DNA of 64,000 nt from Mrakia gelida (taxonomy: Eukaryota > Basidiomycota > Tremellomycetes > Cystofilobasidiales > Mrakiaceae), in assembly GCA_024345305.1 (NCBI GenBank), contig BRON01000016.1, forward strand, positions 1,116,001 through 1,180,000, in the 5' to 3' direction. The position numbers and the translations under genes are program-made. This document shows positions 54,654 to 64,000 of this stretch, one piece after another. How positions within the stretch are numbered: position 1 is the first letter of the stretch; every line of letters begins with the position of its first letter. The notes beneath the pieces are model-generated. The model saw nothing but the letters and a program-made list of their open reading frames with translations, had not been told where the DNA came from and ran no database searches.

Positions 54654-57147
54654 TTAGGCGATGAGCGGCACCTCCCTCTCGTCACTCTCCGACGTAGGTG
54701 CATCCAGAGAAAGCGGTTGGAACTGAGTGATAGGCGAAGCGAACGAGACGAGGTGGTCAGCGACGCGTTCGTCTCGTCTCGTCTCCTCTCGCCTCCTCGG
54801 CGAACACCAGTGATAGAAAGAACGGCGAACTCACCGACTTCGGCTTGTTGTCCAACCACTGCTTGATACCTTCCGAGAGCTTGTGAGCTGGGTACCGATC
54901 CTGAGCGAGCGACTCGTTGTCGGCGTTGGTCTTGAATCGATGAAGAAGGACCTGAGTCGCGACGAGGAGGGATTTCCGTTCTTCCTCTGTAGATGAACCG
55001 GAGCCTGCCCATCGGATCTTGAGGTTCTCGTCCTGTTTGGGATAAGCGGACAAAAGCGGAAGAGACGCGATCAGTCTTGAGTGAAAGAGGACGAAAAGTC
55101 GAGACGCGAGGAAAGGAAACGCGAGCGAGCGACGAGCGACGAGAACGAGGGCGCGTCTGAGGAAGAGGAGGAAGACTCACCACAAGGTAAACGTAACCTG
55201 CCAGAGCATGCTTCATCCCTAACGCCTGACCCTCGGGCGAATCGTGAACTGCACTCGGGCAGATGATGTAGGTCGAATGAAGTTCCTTCGGGACGGCCGC
55301 TCGGATGTTGGTGGCGAAGTAGGGGACGAGAAGGGACTTGAGAGCAGTAGATTGGATGTTGAGCTATCGGAAGAAACGAAAGGAAGACGTTAGCAAGGGA
55401 AACCTGGAGAGAAGGAGAGACGCAACTCGCCTGAACGAGACTGAAGTCTGGGTCGTGCTTGAACGCTGCCCAGGCTGGAGTGGTGAAGCTCGAGGTTTGT
55501 TCCTAGAGCATGGTGAAATGGGTCAAAGAGGACGCTCCAGTCAGCGAGGTGTGGAAGAGATCGAAAGAAGAACGAAGAGACGCGTCGAAACGAAGGCTCA
55601 CGGTATTGAGAATGGATCCCGAGCAAGAAACGAGCGAGATTCGACCCTTCAGAACGTCCGTGGTGTGGATGATAGGTTCCGAAAGATCGTCTCGTAAGCT
55701 GTGTCCTGCTAGATCGGGGAAGTAGAGGGCGAGCTGTGATTCGAGGGACGCAAAGCAGGAGGAAAGAAGAGGTCAGCGCTCGACTTCGACGAAGAAGATC
55801 TCCAGAAGAGAGTGGGAAACTTACCTCCTCCTTCAGGAGCCGTTTGGGAGCAATCCAGACCTTCGAACTAGCTTGGCGAAGACCTTGCGCAGGAGGGGAG
55901 GCACTGCTGTCGAGGTATCGAGCGGCCTTCTTGAGCGTCGCGCTGTAGAACCGAGCGAAACAATGAGGAGAACAAGTTAGGTCAGTTCCTGCACTTCCTC
56001 GGTATGGTTGAAGCTGTATCACAGCTAGCTGTCCGACTCACAGAGTTCTCTGTCCAGCACTGAGCTGCTCTCCGTCCGGCGATCTCGCTTCCCAGCTGAG
56101 GAATCTCGCCTTCTTCTTGCACGCGCTTGGAGCTTCCTTCTGGCCTAGTAAGCTCGCGAGGGGTGCGAGGTATGGACCTGTTGCTGGTGCGGAGTTGAGG
56201 AGAGGGCCAGAGGAGAACGGGTTGTTTCCGGAAGCGGAGGAAGGGAGATTGGGTCGACGTGATGGCGAGATCGTGGCAGTTGTTGAAGAGGAAGGATCGG
56301 TGGTGGTGGAGATGGGTTCAGCGGGGTTGGATAGGAGAGGGGTAGAGTCGAGAGACGAGGGGGTGGCAGGTGTTGCCTCGGGGATGACTTGAGGAGGAAC
56401 GGCGCGACTCGCTGCTGTTCGATCTGGTCGGACGTGCTCGGCTGGAGGGGTGTACACGGGAGCAGGAGTGGATGTCGGTCGGAGGAGGGTTCCTGCTGGT
56501 CTGTGGAGTCGATTGGTAGGAGTTGATTGGGATGTTGACGAGGAGGAGGTGGCTTGGGAAGGAGACGCGTCCGGGGTAGAACGAGGTTCGAAGGAGGAGG
56601 AGGAGGAGGAGGGAGAGGAAGGGAATGCCAACCGACGAGCAGCGAGGACCGATTCCGATGGATTGGCGTCCAAGAAGGTGGGACGGGAGCGTGAGCTGGC
56701 GTCCTGGGAGACGGCTTCGCGAGCTCGTTGATACGAGAGGTCGTTCTCCTCGGGGTTTCGTCTGCTCCAGTTCGTCCTTCGGTCCGCCTCCGCCCTCGCC
56801 CTCTTAGCCAACACCTCCTGCTTCCAATCTTCGGTCCCTCGTTCCCCTCGAGATGGACGAGCCGACCTTGATGGTCTCAAGGGAGAAGAAGAGTCTGATG
56901 AGTCTTGAGGGTTTCGGAGGGAAGGACCGTGGTCGGTGAAGAGGTGAGTTTGGGGAGTGGTGGGACGAGGGGCTGTGAGGAAGGACAAGTCGGTGCGAGG
57001 TGGATCCAAAGGAGTTACGGGCCAGAAGATGTTGACCTCCTCGTCGTAGTAGGGTTCGGGAGGGGAGGAGGAAGTCGAGGAGGAGGAGTAAGAACCGACG
57101 TCGACCCTCCATTTGAGCTCAGGCTTGATGGTTGACGTCGAGGCCAT
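54654..57147 (-). CDS. ATP10: ATP10-type mitochondrial ATP synthase assembly factor with large N-terminal extension
   Basis: Seven exons (56042-57147, 55825-55942, 55602-55733, 55431-55502, 55181-55363, 54835-55032, 54654-54722) close to 625 aa. The last 250 residues follow the Atp10 pattern: KVWIAPKRLLKEELALYFPDL, LKGRISLVSCSGSILNT, FSLVQLNIQ, then LALGMKHALAGYVYLV-type and ENLKIRWAGSGSSTEEE blocks. Atp10 chaperones Atp6 during Fo assembly at the mitochondrial inner membrane. The first exon adds about 369 Ser/Pro/Thr-rich residues with no obvious mitochondrial presequence. Its in-frame TGA sits inside the donor, so splicing decides between one fused protein and two products. The donor after 55431 is GC (GCGAGT). 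Moderate confidence for the join, high for Atp10. Confidence 0.75.
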
Positions 57148-57568
57148 CGTCGTCGCATACGGACGAAGGCAGCATGGAGAGAGGGAGGTGGGTAGGACCT
57201 GTATAGGAACAAAGGCGGAGTCAGATTGAAGAAAAGGGGAGAGCAGGACGAGGGAGAGGGAGGGGAAGGAAGGGAAGGAAGGGACGAACGGTTGACCTCG
57301 TTGGACTCAGACGCTTCATTCTTACAGCTCCTCTGCTCGTTTCAGACCGAATATCTACAAAAGAGAAGCGTAGTAAGCAAGAGCATGCTCTCTCCCAAGT
57401 GTGGAGTTTTTCTACTCACCAGAGGGGGAAGGGGGAAGGAACTGGAGATGGCTGTTGGTGAGCTCTCGACTTTTCTCGGCTCAAAACGAAGAAGGGGAAG
57501 GGGGTCGTCGAGCTCGCGGTCCTCCTTCCCTCCCTTAAACACCCATCCCGACTCGAAGATTTGCTCGG
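57148..57568. promoter_or_regulatory. Divergent promoter, ATP10 / F-box-like gene
   Basis: 421 bp between start codons. The ATP10 side has short upstream ATGs (near 57160-57180). No named element. Confidence 0.45.
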
Positions 57569-58967
57569 ATGGCAGCTCCTCACTTTCCTCTCAGTCACCT
57601 CCTTCGACTCCCCGTCCATACGCTTCAAGAAATCGGATCCTACATCTACGACCCGACTCCCATCGTTCCCTTCACTCCTCACGCAACCAGTCCTTTCCCT
57701 CTCCCCTTCCCCTCCGCTCGAGCCGACCTACAAGCCTGGTCCAGCACATGTCGAAGATTGCGAGACGCAGCTCTTCCTATCCTCGCTCAATCCGTCAAGA
57801 TCGACAGTCTCGGTCATATCGAGCTTCTGTTGAGGGAGGAGAACACGGAAAGGAGATCGTTCATGAGGTTCAACCGTTCCTTCCCTCTATGCTCTCTCTT
57901 CTCTACGCAAACATGACGTTCAGAGCTCACCATTCATTTCTTCTATGACCTCCAGATACCTCCACGTCAGACTTCCTCCTTCAAATCCTCTGGGTCGCTC
58001 AGCCTTCGCCTTCAAACTCCTCGCCCTCATGTCCCTCGTCCCCTCCCTCCTCCACCTCTCCATCGAAGACGATCTTCACTCCGACCATCCCGACTTCGGC
58101 CACTGCATCTTCAGCCACTTCTCCCTCACCCCCTCCGTCGTCCTCCCCAACATCGTCGCTCTCGAGCTCCTCGTCCGGTGCGAGCACTGCTCAGGCAAAC
58201 TCCTCCGAGCCTTCCAACCCTGCCCGCTCCTTCGACAGATCAAACTTCGACTCGGTCTCGCCAACGACTTCTCGTATGGGCTGGATGCCGGACCCGAAGC
58301 CTCACCTCCTCTTCCGGTCGGACTGAGGACGCTCTTCCTGGAAGTCCTGCAACATACGGAAGACGTCGTCGCGTCGAAGAGCAGACTCCTCGCCTCGGTC
58401 GGCAGAGCTTGTCCTGAGCTCGAAGACCTTCGCATCTACGCTCCTATCGTAGCCATTGACTGGGGAGACCTCTTCAGGAGAGTAGATTACGAGGAGGGTC
58501 TAGCGGTTGTCCTTCGAGTCCACCGAACCTTCGTGAGCCTCGTCCATTTCTCGCCGGTCGCGTCGCTGTTCCCGTCTCCTCCCAATGCTGACACGGTCCC
58601 TGCTCTTCTTGCTTCCCCCTATCTCCTTCCGAAGGGAGGAACTCTGGACTCCCTTCAGAACCGTTTCCCTCATCTCCACACCCTCGATCTCGACATCTTC
58701 CCCTCCCTCTCGTTCGGTCCCTTTCGCCCTCGTCCTGCCAGTTCCTCCCCCTTGGAGGACACTCCCGATCTCGTTCAAGCCTGGGCAACAGCCTTCCGAG
58801 CCGAGGGTATCCGATGGTTCGCCTACCTTAGCGCGATAAACGACTACAGGAAGGACTACGCCCGTCAACTTCGATTCGTCGCTCCGAGACTTTGTCGTGG
58901 ATGGTGGCTTTCCCTCAAGGAGACGAGGAACCATCCAGTGTCTTGGGACGTCGTAGCCCCACTCTAG
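57569..58967 (+). CDS. F-box-like, leucine-rich protein
   Basis: Two exons (57569-57867, 57956-58967) give 436 aa. The N-terminus has an F-box-like pattern: LPVHTLQEIGSYIYD, a 15-20 residue insert, then ADLQAWSSTCRRLRDAALP. The remainder has irregular leucine-rich repeats such as LPNIVALELLVRCEHC, CPLLRQIKLRLGL, CPELEDLRIYAPI and FPHLHTLDLDIFPSL. This is the standard layout of fungal F-box/LRR proteins, which usually link a substrate to the SCF ubiquitin ligase. The F-box is weak, so an LRR protein of other function is possible. Confidence 0.75.
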
Positions 58968-59739
58968 ATCGCACGGTCGGAGTGGAGAATGCCGTTAGGG
59001 GGATCAGATGTCGTGATGCTGCCTGAGGGGACGAGGTCGCATCGGGGAAGCACGGCGAAGTTCAGGACGGCTTAGGAGCAACGAACTCGCGTCAGTCTAT
59101 ATCTGCCATCACATCTTCCAGCTCGAACCCTTTGGGCTAACCCGCTCCTTCATTCTCGTCCTCCTCTCCTAGTCTAGCCATCTCGAGTCGAGTCGAAGCC
59201 GACTCCAACGCCTCGCAATTCTCAAGTGAGTTTGACGTCCTTGGTCCTTCTAGAGATCTTCGCGTGATCTCACTTGGCTCCCACTTCTCCTCTACTACAG
59301 ATAGACACTCAATCATCTCGGAGTGCGGGGCTCGCTTCGTTCGGATTAGTTTTCAATGTGAGTCGCGTCGCGTCCCCTTCCCTCTTCCTCTTCTCTTCTC
59401 GCGTGGGCTGACTTTTTCCCTCTTCTTTCCTCCTTCAGATACGTTATAGATATGTAATTTACGTGCTACTACTGCTCTCACTCTCGTCCCTTCAGTGCCT
59501 CGAGCGCGTCGCTTCGTTCGTTCTCGCTTGCTGGTTCGTCTCATCACCTTCCCTTTTTCAACCCTTCCTTTCGCGAGCTCGAGAAGCTGACCGTTCCTCC
59601 TCGTTTTTTTCGTTTCAACAGACGATCTTCTACAGCTCATCATTGCAGACGCACTCGAACCTCAACCCGCTCAGCTCGACCCAACTTCACTTTCTTCCAA
59701 CTTCACTTCCTTCCTCCTCGACCCGACCTGCTCCCTCCT
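58968..59739 (+). other. Non-coding region with intron-like signals
   Basis: Between convergent genes. On the plus strand, introns appear at about 59226-59299, 59360-59438 and 59539-59621 (GTGAGT, GTGAGT and GTTCGT donors; CTGAC branches in the last two; CAG ends). No protein frame runs through the joined exons. It may be a spliced 3' UTR or a non-coding RNA. Confidence 0.45.
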
Positions 59740-60123
59740 TCAATCAGAACCAACCCACCCTCCGACCTTCATCTTCACCAACCTAGGCTTCCCCTCCCTC
59801 GGAGAGATCGGCAGCGGCGTACTCGCTCGTCTCAGAGGGCTCGTCGTTTCCCAGAGAGGATGATCCTCGTCGAAGGGAGGAGTTGGAGGGAGAATGGACG
59901 AGGACGGGAAGATGGATCGCTCGAGAGCTTCCTCGATGGTATGGATGGGTGGCTGAGTGGGCGGTTGGAGGAAGGAGGGAAACTCGGAGGAGGTGGGAGT
60001 TATGGTTCGAGAGGAGGAGGAGGAAGGGGAGGTGGGCGTAGAGGGAACGGAGGTGGTTGAAGCGGATGAGGACGAGGCTCGTTTGAGGGAGAGGGAAGGG
60101 AAGGAGAATCGTTTGATGGACAT
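59740..60123 (-). CDS. Small Ser/Pro-rich protein, tandem paralogue 1
   Basis: Single frame of 127 aa from the ATG at 60121-60123: MSIKRFSFPSLSLKRASSSS, a Ser/Thr-rich stretch, TIEEALERSIFPSS, then LRRASTPLPISPREGKPRLV and KMKVGGWVGSD. The start and the C-terminal block STPLP(I/V)xPR...K(V/I)GxWV are shared with the gene at 60655-61248, which is good evidence that both are real. No family recognised; repeated RRxS sites could be kinase targets (inference). Confidence 0.62.
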   Translation of the reverse strand: MSIKRFSFPSLSLKRASSSSASTTSVPSTPTSPSSSSSRTITPTSSEFPSFLQPPTQPPIHTIEEALERSIFPSSSILPPTPPFDEDHPLWETTSPLRRASTPLPISPREGKPRLVKMKVGGWVGSD

Positions 60124-60654
60124 TTCGATGGATGTGGGTCTTTGAATGTGGGTCTTGGGTGGAGGGAGAGGAGCGGAAGCCAACTTTTCGAGATTTTGGG
60201 AGAGGGATTCGAAGCGCGTCGTGGGAACGAGGGAAAGCTGACGCGCGGAAAACGCGATGGGAACAGAGCCTGGACCGTCCTGACGAGCTTCGGCTCTTCT
60301 CGGAGAAAGATGATGTTCACTGTCTCAGCAAGCTTTCGGAAGCGGGGGATGATGGGAACGAAAGAGCAACTCCCGACGCGTCCAGTCGAACGAAGCTCGC
60401 ATGATTTCTGACTCCTCCTTTCGTCCTTCCCTTCACTTTCCTCGGTCAAACCTCTGAACAGAAGGTTTCATGCATGACCAACTCTCGTTCGAGCTTGTCT
60501 ATGGAAAACAGATCGCAGAAAGATGTCGTAAAATCCGTCGAGGTCGAGATCCAAACAAACCCATCTCTGGTCTTCCCTCCATCCTCCCCCTCCCGCTTCC
60601 TCCCTCCCGCTTCCTCCCTTCCTCCTTCCCACCAAAATGCCATCGCCATAGCCT
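60124..60654. other. Spacer between tandem Ser-rich paralogues
   Basis: 531 bp with a GACGCGTC palindrome near 60375. It holds the promoter of paralogue 1 and the 3' region of paralogue 2. Confidence 0.45.
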
Positions 60655-61248
60655 TCACGTAAGCCTCACCCATCTACCAATCTTGAGTTCCACCCCGCGA
60701 AGTCCAGGCGAGCGAGGATTCACAGGAAGAGGAGTCGACGTACGACGATCTTGGTGAGCTCGTCGCCACTCTTCCGCCTCCCGCTTCTTCTCCTCCCCCT
60801 CGTTCTCGTCCTCCTCCGATATCGATTCCGTCGAGTGAAAGGAAGATGGCTGCTTCGGAGATGAGGAAAGGGGAGACGAGTTGGTTTGGGTGGTGTTGCT
60901 TCCTGAGGGAGGGGAGGGCTGGGACGACGAGGTAGACGGCCGTCGATGTTGTGGTGGAGGACGCGGAGGAGGGCTGGGAACGAGGAGTTCGATGGTAGGG
61001 AGTGGGATTGGTTTCCGTTTGGGAGGAGTAGAGGATGGGGTGGATTTGTGGGAAGAAGGAGCTGTGGAAGTGCTGCTGCCTTCGTGGTGACTTGACGAGG
61101 AGGAGGAGGAGGAGGAAGAGGTGGAAGTCGAGGTGGTGGAATCTGAAGTCGATCTTCGTTTGAGGCTGAACGACCGTAACATCGCTTTTCTGGGGTAGAA
61201 AGACGACGACGAGGAGGAGGAAGAGTAGGATTCGCTGCTGAAAAGCAT
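60655..61248 (-). CDS. Small Ser/Pro-rich protein, tandem paralogue 2
   Basis: Single frame of 197 aa from the ATG at 61246-61248; a later in-frame Met at 61180-61182 (MLRSFSLKRRS) aligns better with paralogue 1. Features are a poly-Ser run, PPKRKPIPLPTIELLVPSP, an acidic EEDENEGEEKK segment, then RRTSTPLPVNPRSPGLRGVE and LKIGRWVRLT. Shared termini with the gene at 59740-60123 show tandem duplication with divergence of the middle. A GTGAGG near the end could be a donor, so the true C-terminus may differ. Function unknown. Confidence 0.6.
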   Translation of the reverse strand: MLFSSESYSSSSSSSSFYPRKAMLRSFSLKRRSTSDSTTSTSTSSSSSSSSSSHHEGSSTSTAPSSHKSTPSSTPPKRKPIPLPTIELLVPSPPPRPPPQHRRPSTSSSQPSPPSGSNTTQTNSSPLSSSPKQPSSFHSTESISEEDENEGEEKKREAEEWRRAHQDRRTSTPLPVNPRSPGLRGVELKIGRWVRLT

Positions 61249-61709
61249 CTTCAGGCGGTGGTGGTGGTTTGGGTGAAAGAGGTGAGGTGTGCCTTAATCT
61301 CGAGGTGAAGTCGGTCGGTCGCTCGGCGTGGGCTGACGAGAGCTTCGTCGAATCGCCTCCCCCTGCCCGGGCTCTCCTTTTCTCTGGCTTCTGCTTTTCT
61401 ATTCTTCTCGCGTGGCTCAGCAAGAGCTCGATCACCGTCAAGCCCCTTACTCAGCGAGGAAGATGGGAAACGGTGAGCTTTGCTGTCCGCTGAAGTGCTT
61501 CTGCTGTCCCATCCGCGTCACCGCCTGCTTCTCGCGTCGCGAGACCTCGCTCAACTTGAGAAGTCATGTCTTTATACAAAGGTCCAACAACACCCGATCT
61601 AGGTCTAATCAACCTTGCTATCCGCCTTCCGCCGACCATGCCGCTAGACGCGTCGCTGAACGAGAAAGTCGTCGCGTCCTCGGCGTCTCGCCCACCATCC
61701 TGCTTCTCT
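61249..61709. other. Intergenic: promoter of paralogue 2 and 3' region of the carrier gene
   Basis: 461 bp including a GACGCGTC palindrome at 61647 in the carrier 3' region. No gene supported. Confidence 0.45.
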
Positions 61710-64000
61710 CTAAACGTAAGGAGGTCCGAGAAGGGTCCTGAATCCTCCGAGAACGGCCTCGACGACGAGAAGCAGCACTCCTCCTCCGGGAGCCAAACGA
61801 AGGACCTTGGGGGTCTGTTGTCGAAGGAAAGAAAAGGACGAACGCGATCAGCTCGAGCTCGACGAGACGCGTTCCACCTCCCATCTCCTCCATCTCCAAC
61901 GCTCTCAAGTGCTCGGATGCATCCGATCCAGCTGATCGTAGTTGCCGACAAGAGGAAGGACTCACAAATCCACGGTACAAAGCTCCGACTCCCTCGCTCT
62001 TCGCAATCTTTCCGATCTCGATGAACGTCCACCCGATCTTGGATCCAGAAGGAGCCGACTGAGCTCTCGACTTCCAGACGTCCGCAGGGGTGTTGAGGGC
62101 AGTTCCTGCAGGAGAGGGAAAGAACGAGAAACGAGAAGGGTCAGCTCGCTCGAAACGGAACGTGAGCTCGTCGTCGTTCTCCCATCGTTCATTTTGACTC
62201 ACCAACGAATCCTCCGATAGCTCCGGCGATGAAATTATTACGGAGTTCCTCTCCCTTGGTCTAACGGATGGAACCGTCGAGTAAGAAGGGAGCAGTCGAA
62301 GAGAGAGCGAGACAGACCAGAAAAGAGAGGCAAGGAGGCAAGGTCAGCGAACTGTGCGAAGTCGCGTTGGGACAATCAGAGAGAAGTGTAGAAATGTACC
62401 TCGGCCTTGGGAAGGTATCCTCGAACCTGGAAGATGCATCCGAAGTATCCACCTGCAAAAGAGAAGATCAAGCGAGTTGGGTCGAAATCAGGTCGTCGTT
62501 TCGACTTCGACTAGATCTCCTGAGGAAGCCACGAGTACGAACCGTTCCACAGCACGTGCCTGGAGGGTGGGAGCAAGTTAAAGACAGTCAGCTCGCGCTT
62601 CAAAAGAGGCAGGGTCGTCCAGTTCGAACGACTTCGAGCGAAGGGGAGGACGGTCGAAACTCACCTCCAGAAAGTCGCCTCCATTCCCTTGTAGAGAGCC
62701 ATAGGTCCAGCCTCGGCGCTGACCTTCTTGATCACATCCAAAGCTCCAGTGTAGGTCGAGTTCTTGTCTTGCAGCTGGATTTGAACGAAGGCGAGGGTAA
62801 AAAGGAAAAGTCAGCTCGCGATCTTCGTTCGAGCTCACTCGCTCCCTCCTTCCTTCGTGTCGTCGGTTTCGTCCCTCTGCTCCTTCCTCCTGCCCTCCGC
62901 ACCTTCAAGCTCGTAGCGTAGAGACATGAGTAGAGATTAAGAAACAAGACTCACCCTGATCTTGACACCCTCGAACGGTGTGACGATGATGGATTCGGTC
63001 GCTCCAGCGGACATTCCAGTGAGGATGGAGAGGATGGGAGTCATGGGCGTGGCTCCGTTGGAAGTGTAGAGCTTTCCCCATCCGTCGTTGGCGGCGACTA
63101 TAGAGATGGGAATAGAAGACAGAAGAGAGATGTCAGCAAGGTCGGACGTCAAAGGAAGGAGAGCTCGAAGCAGGGAGGGAGGGCTGAAGGAAAGGCTCTG
63201 TTGAGCTCGAAGGTAAGGAAGAGTCGGGAGACGAAGACTCACACTTGAGAGCACGCTTGGGAGCCTCAAGCATGAGAGGGGGAACGAGACCTCGGTAGAG
63301 ACGTCCAGCTCTGTACGAAAGAAAGCACAGAAAGGAAGAGAAGAAGACATCAGCGAACTTGATACGTTGACCGAGCTCGTCTTTCGTTTCGACCAATCTG
63401 TCTCGAGAGATCTCTCTGCCCGACCTCTCCTCCTCCAAGGTCCCAAGGCTTGACAACCTTCCTCCCTTTCACAAGCACATCTACGAGGAACGACTGAACT
63501 CACCCCTCTGCTCGAATGATATCCTTGAAGGTCTGGATCATCCCAATCGGCTTTCCCGTCGAGAGCTGCTGCCTCGTCTTAACGACATCCAAAGGGTACA
63601 AGCACAGGATCTCGGTGATACCAGCGATTGCTCCAGCTGAAGAAGGAGATCAAGAATAAGACGAAGAGGTAGGGAAGGGAGACGGTCAGCTTTTGACCGA
63701 AGCGGTTTTGGGCGAAGAGGGACGAGGGAGGGAGGGAAGGAAAGGGTGCGGGGAAACAAGAGAAAGCTCGAAAGACTGACCGGCAAACTGGTACTGGAAG
63801 GGAAGCGAGATGGCTGAGAGGTAGACATTCAAAGGCAGCAAGGTCAGAGCAGTCGAGGGAGTAGGGTGTGAGCGAAGGAGAAAGTACGAGGGGAAGGTTG
63901 TAGAGGGAGAGAGGGGAAGGAAGCAAAGAGGTCAGCTCTTCGTTTCGGGCGCTCCTCCCGACTCAAGAACGAGCTTCCTCGACACCATCAGCCTCTGTAA
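61710..64000 (-). CDS. ODC1: Mitochondrial 2-oxodicarboxylate carrier (SLC25 family), 5' end outside window
   Basis: Eleven exons are visible: 63971-63994, 63781-63813, 63504-63636, 63243-63310, 62955-63097, 62665-62774, 62543-62559, 62400-62452, 62203-62260, 61966-62105, 61710-61814. They code about 294 residues; only a few N-terminal residues are missing beyond 64000. The three carrier repeats show YPLDVVKTRQQL, TPFEGVKIRLQDK and TPADVWKSR. ODC-type signatures are LPFQYQFAAGAIAG, APKRALKFAANDGWG, FWRHVLWNGGYFGCIFQVR and PKVLRLAPGGGVLLLV. Such carriers exchange 2-oxoadipate or 2-oxoglutarate across the inner membrane, supporting lysine metabolism. Two exons are 24 nt and 17 nt. ODC1 versus ODC2 cannot be told apart. 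Confidence 0.9.

Noticed and set aside
57147..57212. Upstream in-frame extension of the ATP10 first exon
   Set aside because: The upstream ATGs near 57160-57180 are in other frames and end quickly; the ATG at 57145-57147 is the first that opens the long frame.

Overview
The window is nuclear DNA of a GC-rich fungus. It is almost certainly a basidiomycete, and I infer a red-yeast-like Pucciniomycotina (Microbotryomycetes). The evidence is: 24 protein genes, 23 of them whole, packed on both strands at about 2.7 kb each; very many short introns (mostly 60-130 nt) with CTGAC or CTAAC branch sites; and basidiomycete-style proteins, such as a Ste12 with both a Ste12 DNA-binding domain and two C2H2 fingers. 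I saw no rRNA, tRNA, CRISPR, transposon or viral gene. Exons were built by hand from splice signals, protein-family conservation and codon phase, and almost every multi-exon model listed closes in frame.

Layout. 0-13 kb: a small membrane protein, an RTA1-family membrane protein, eIF2 gamma (GCD11) head-to-head with an SR splicing factor, and the 25S rRNA methyltransferase BMT6. 13-23 kb: a KIN4-type kinase with a long spliced leader, then two unrecognised proteins. 23-33 kb: a TMCO4/MIL1-type (DUF726) hydrolase, a tandem pair of small paralogues and a coiled-coil protein. 33-41 kb: STE12 divergent from a UAF30-like SWIB protein. 41-52 kb: a 20-exon HSPA12-like Hsp70 relative, a Gly/His/Pro-rich protein, a STYX pseudophosphatase and a short G-protein alpha subunit. 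52-64 kb: a multi-pass membrane protein, ATP10 with a large N-terminal extension, an F-box-like protein, a second tandem pair of small Ser-rich paralogues, and a mitochondrial 2-oxodicarboxylate carrier cut by the right edge.

The neighbours do not form one pathway. Gene regulation and signalling are well represented (STE12, a G alpha, KIN4, STYX, UAF30, SR protein, BMT6, eIF2 gamma), as is mitochondrial function (ATP10, 2-oxodicarboxylate carrier). Several pairs share short divergent promoters: eIF2 gamma/SR, the 22.8-23.2 kb pair, paralogue B/coiled-coil, STE12/UAF30 and ATP10/F-box.

The most unusual feature is RNA-level architecture. There are many microexons of 9-24 nt, several cutting through GTPase or phosphate-binding motifs, and start codons isolated on 4-9 nt coding exons. 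GTTCGT is a recurrent 5' splice site next to GTGAGT, and there are two probable GC-AG introns. The palindrome GACGCGTC recurs in introns and untranslated regions, often beside or overlapping the CTGAC branch site.
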